Source of the DNA: Vicinamibacteria bacterium
GTDB taxonomy: Bacteria; Acidobacteriota; Vicinamibacteria; Vicinamibacterales; 2-12-FULL-66-21
Length of the DNA stretch: 12,173 bases
Assembly (NCBI GenBank): GCA_025937075.1
Contig: JAICSD010000088.1
Span: 1 to 12,173, forward strand
Direction: 5' to 3'
In this document: positions 12,105-12,173 of the stretch, piece by piece
How the letters are laid out: each line of letters begins with the position of its first letter
Position numbering within the stretch: position 1 is the stretch's first letter
Made by a program: the position numbers and the translations under genes
Notes under the pieces: generated by a model
Seen by the model: only the letters and a program-made list of their open reading frames with translations
What the model was told of the DNA's origin: nothing
The model's database searches: none

Positions 12105-12173
12105 CTACTGGCGCATGGCGCGCGTTGTCGAGCGGCGATGACGGATCCGCAGCGCCGTGGCGACGATGACCAG
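12105..12173 (-). CDS. C-terminal end of an unidentified minus-strand gene
   Basis: Reading in from the right edge on the minus strand gives LVIVATALRIRHRRSTTRAM, then RQ and a TAG at 12107-12105. A hydrophobic stretch followed by arginine-rich residues is what the cytoplasmic tail of a membrane protein looks like. The evidence is thin: only 22 codons are visible. It is supported by the pattern of convergent genes meeting at tandem repeats. The 43 bp between the array and this stop hold nothing else I recognise. Confidence 0.4.
   Translation of the reverse strand: MVIVATALRIRHRRSTTRAMRQ

Overview
The window looks like chromosomal DNA from a GC-rich Gram-negative bacterium. A soil Acidobacteriota, perhaps class Vicinamibacteria, is my best guess. 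This rests on the mix of exported Asp-box propellers, exported esterases, a DUF2157/DUF4824-type pair and many short tandem repeats between genes. It is an inference from style; no marker gene is present. Nearly every complete gene has a signal peptide, a lipobox or membrane segments, so this is a cell-envelope region. I see no tRNA, rRNA, CRISPR array, phage gene or complete transposon.

Layout, left to right: (1) the 3' part of an amidohydrolase gene (+). (2) A translationally coupled minus-strand pair, a DUF2157-type ten-helix membrane protein followed by a DUF4824-type anchored protein. (3) A divergent intergenic region with three exact copies of a 22-bp palindromic repeat. (4) An exported MetX-like alpha/beta hydrolase (+). 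(5) A minus-strand lipoprotein of unknown function with a Rossmann-like segment. (6) A large exported Asp-box beta-propeller protein (+), followed by a small exported protein made of two repeated beta-rich domains. (7) A duplicated stretch carrying a leftover gene 3' end. (8) A minus-strand exported esterase-D-type protein. (9) An exported glutaminyl-peptide cyclotransferase of the five-bladed propeller type (+). (10) A heptamer array and the last codons of another minus-strand gene.

The transcription units alternate strictly: four convergent and three divergent junctions. Every convergent junction carries a short tandem repeat of 7 or 8 bp units, from three unrelated repeat families. No divergent junction carries one. 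Four genes at divergent junctions lack a Shine-Dalgarno sequence and have a TANNNT hexamer ending 6 to 9 nt before the ATG, which suggests leaderless mRNAs. Genes further from a promoter do have Shine-Dalgarno sequences.

I do not see one pathway joining all the genes. The common theme is exported hydrolases and propeller proteins that may process peptides, esters or glycans outside the cytoplasm. The least explained parts are the repeat architecture, the lipoprotein and the duplicated gene end.
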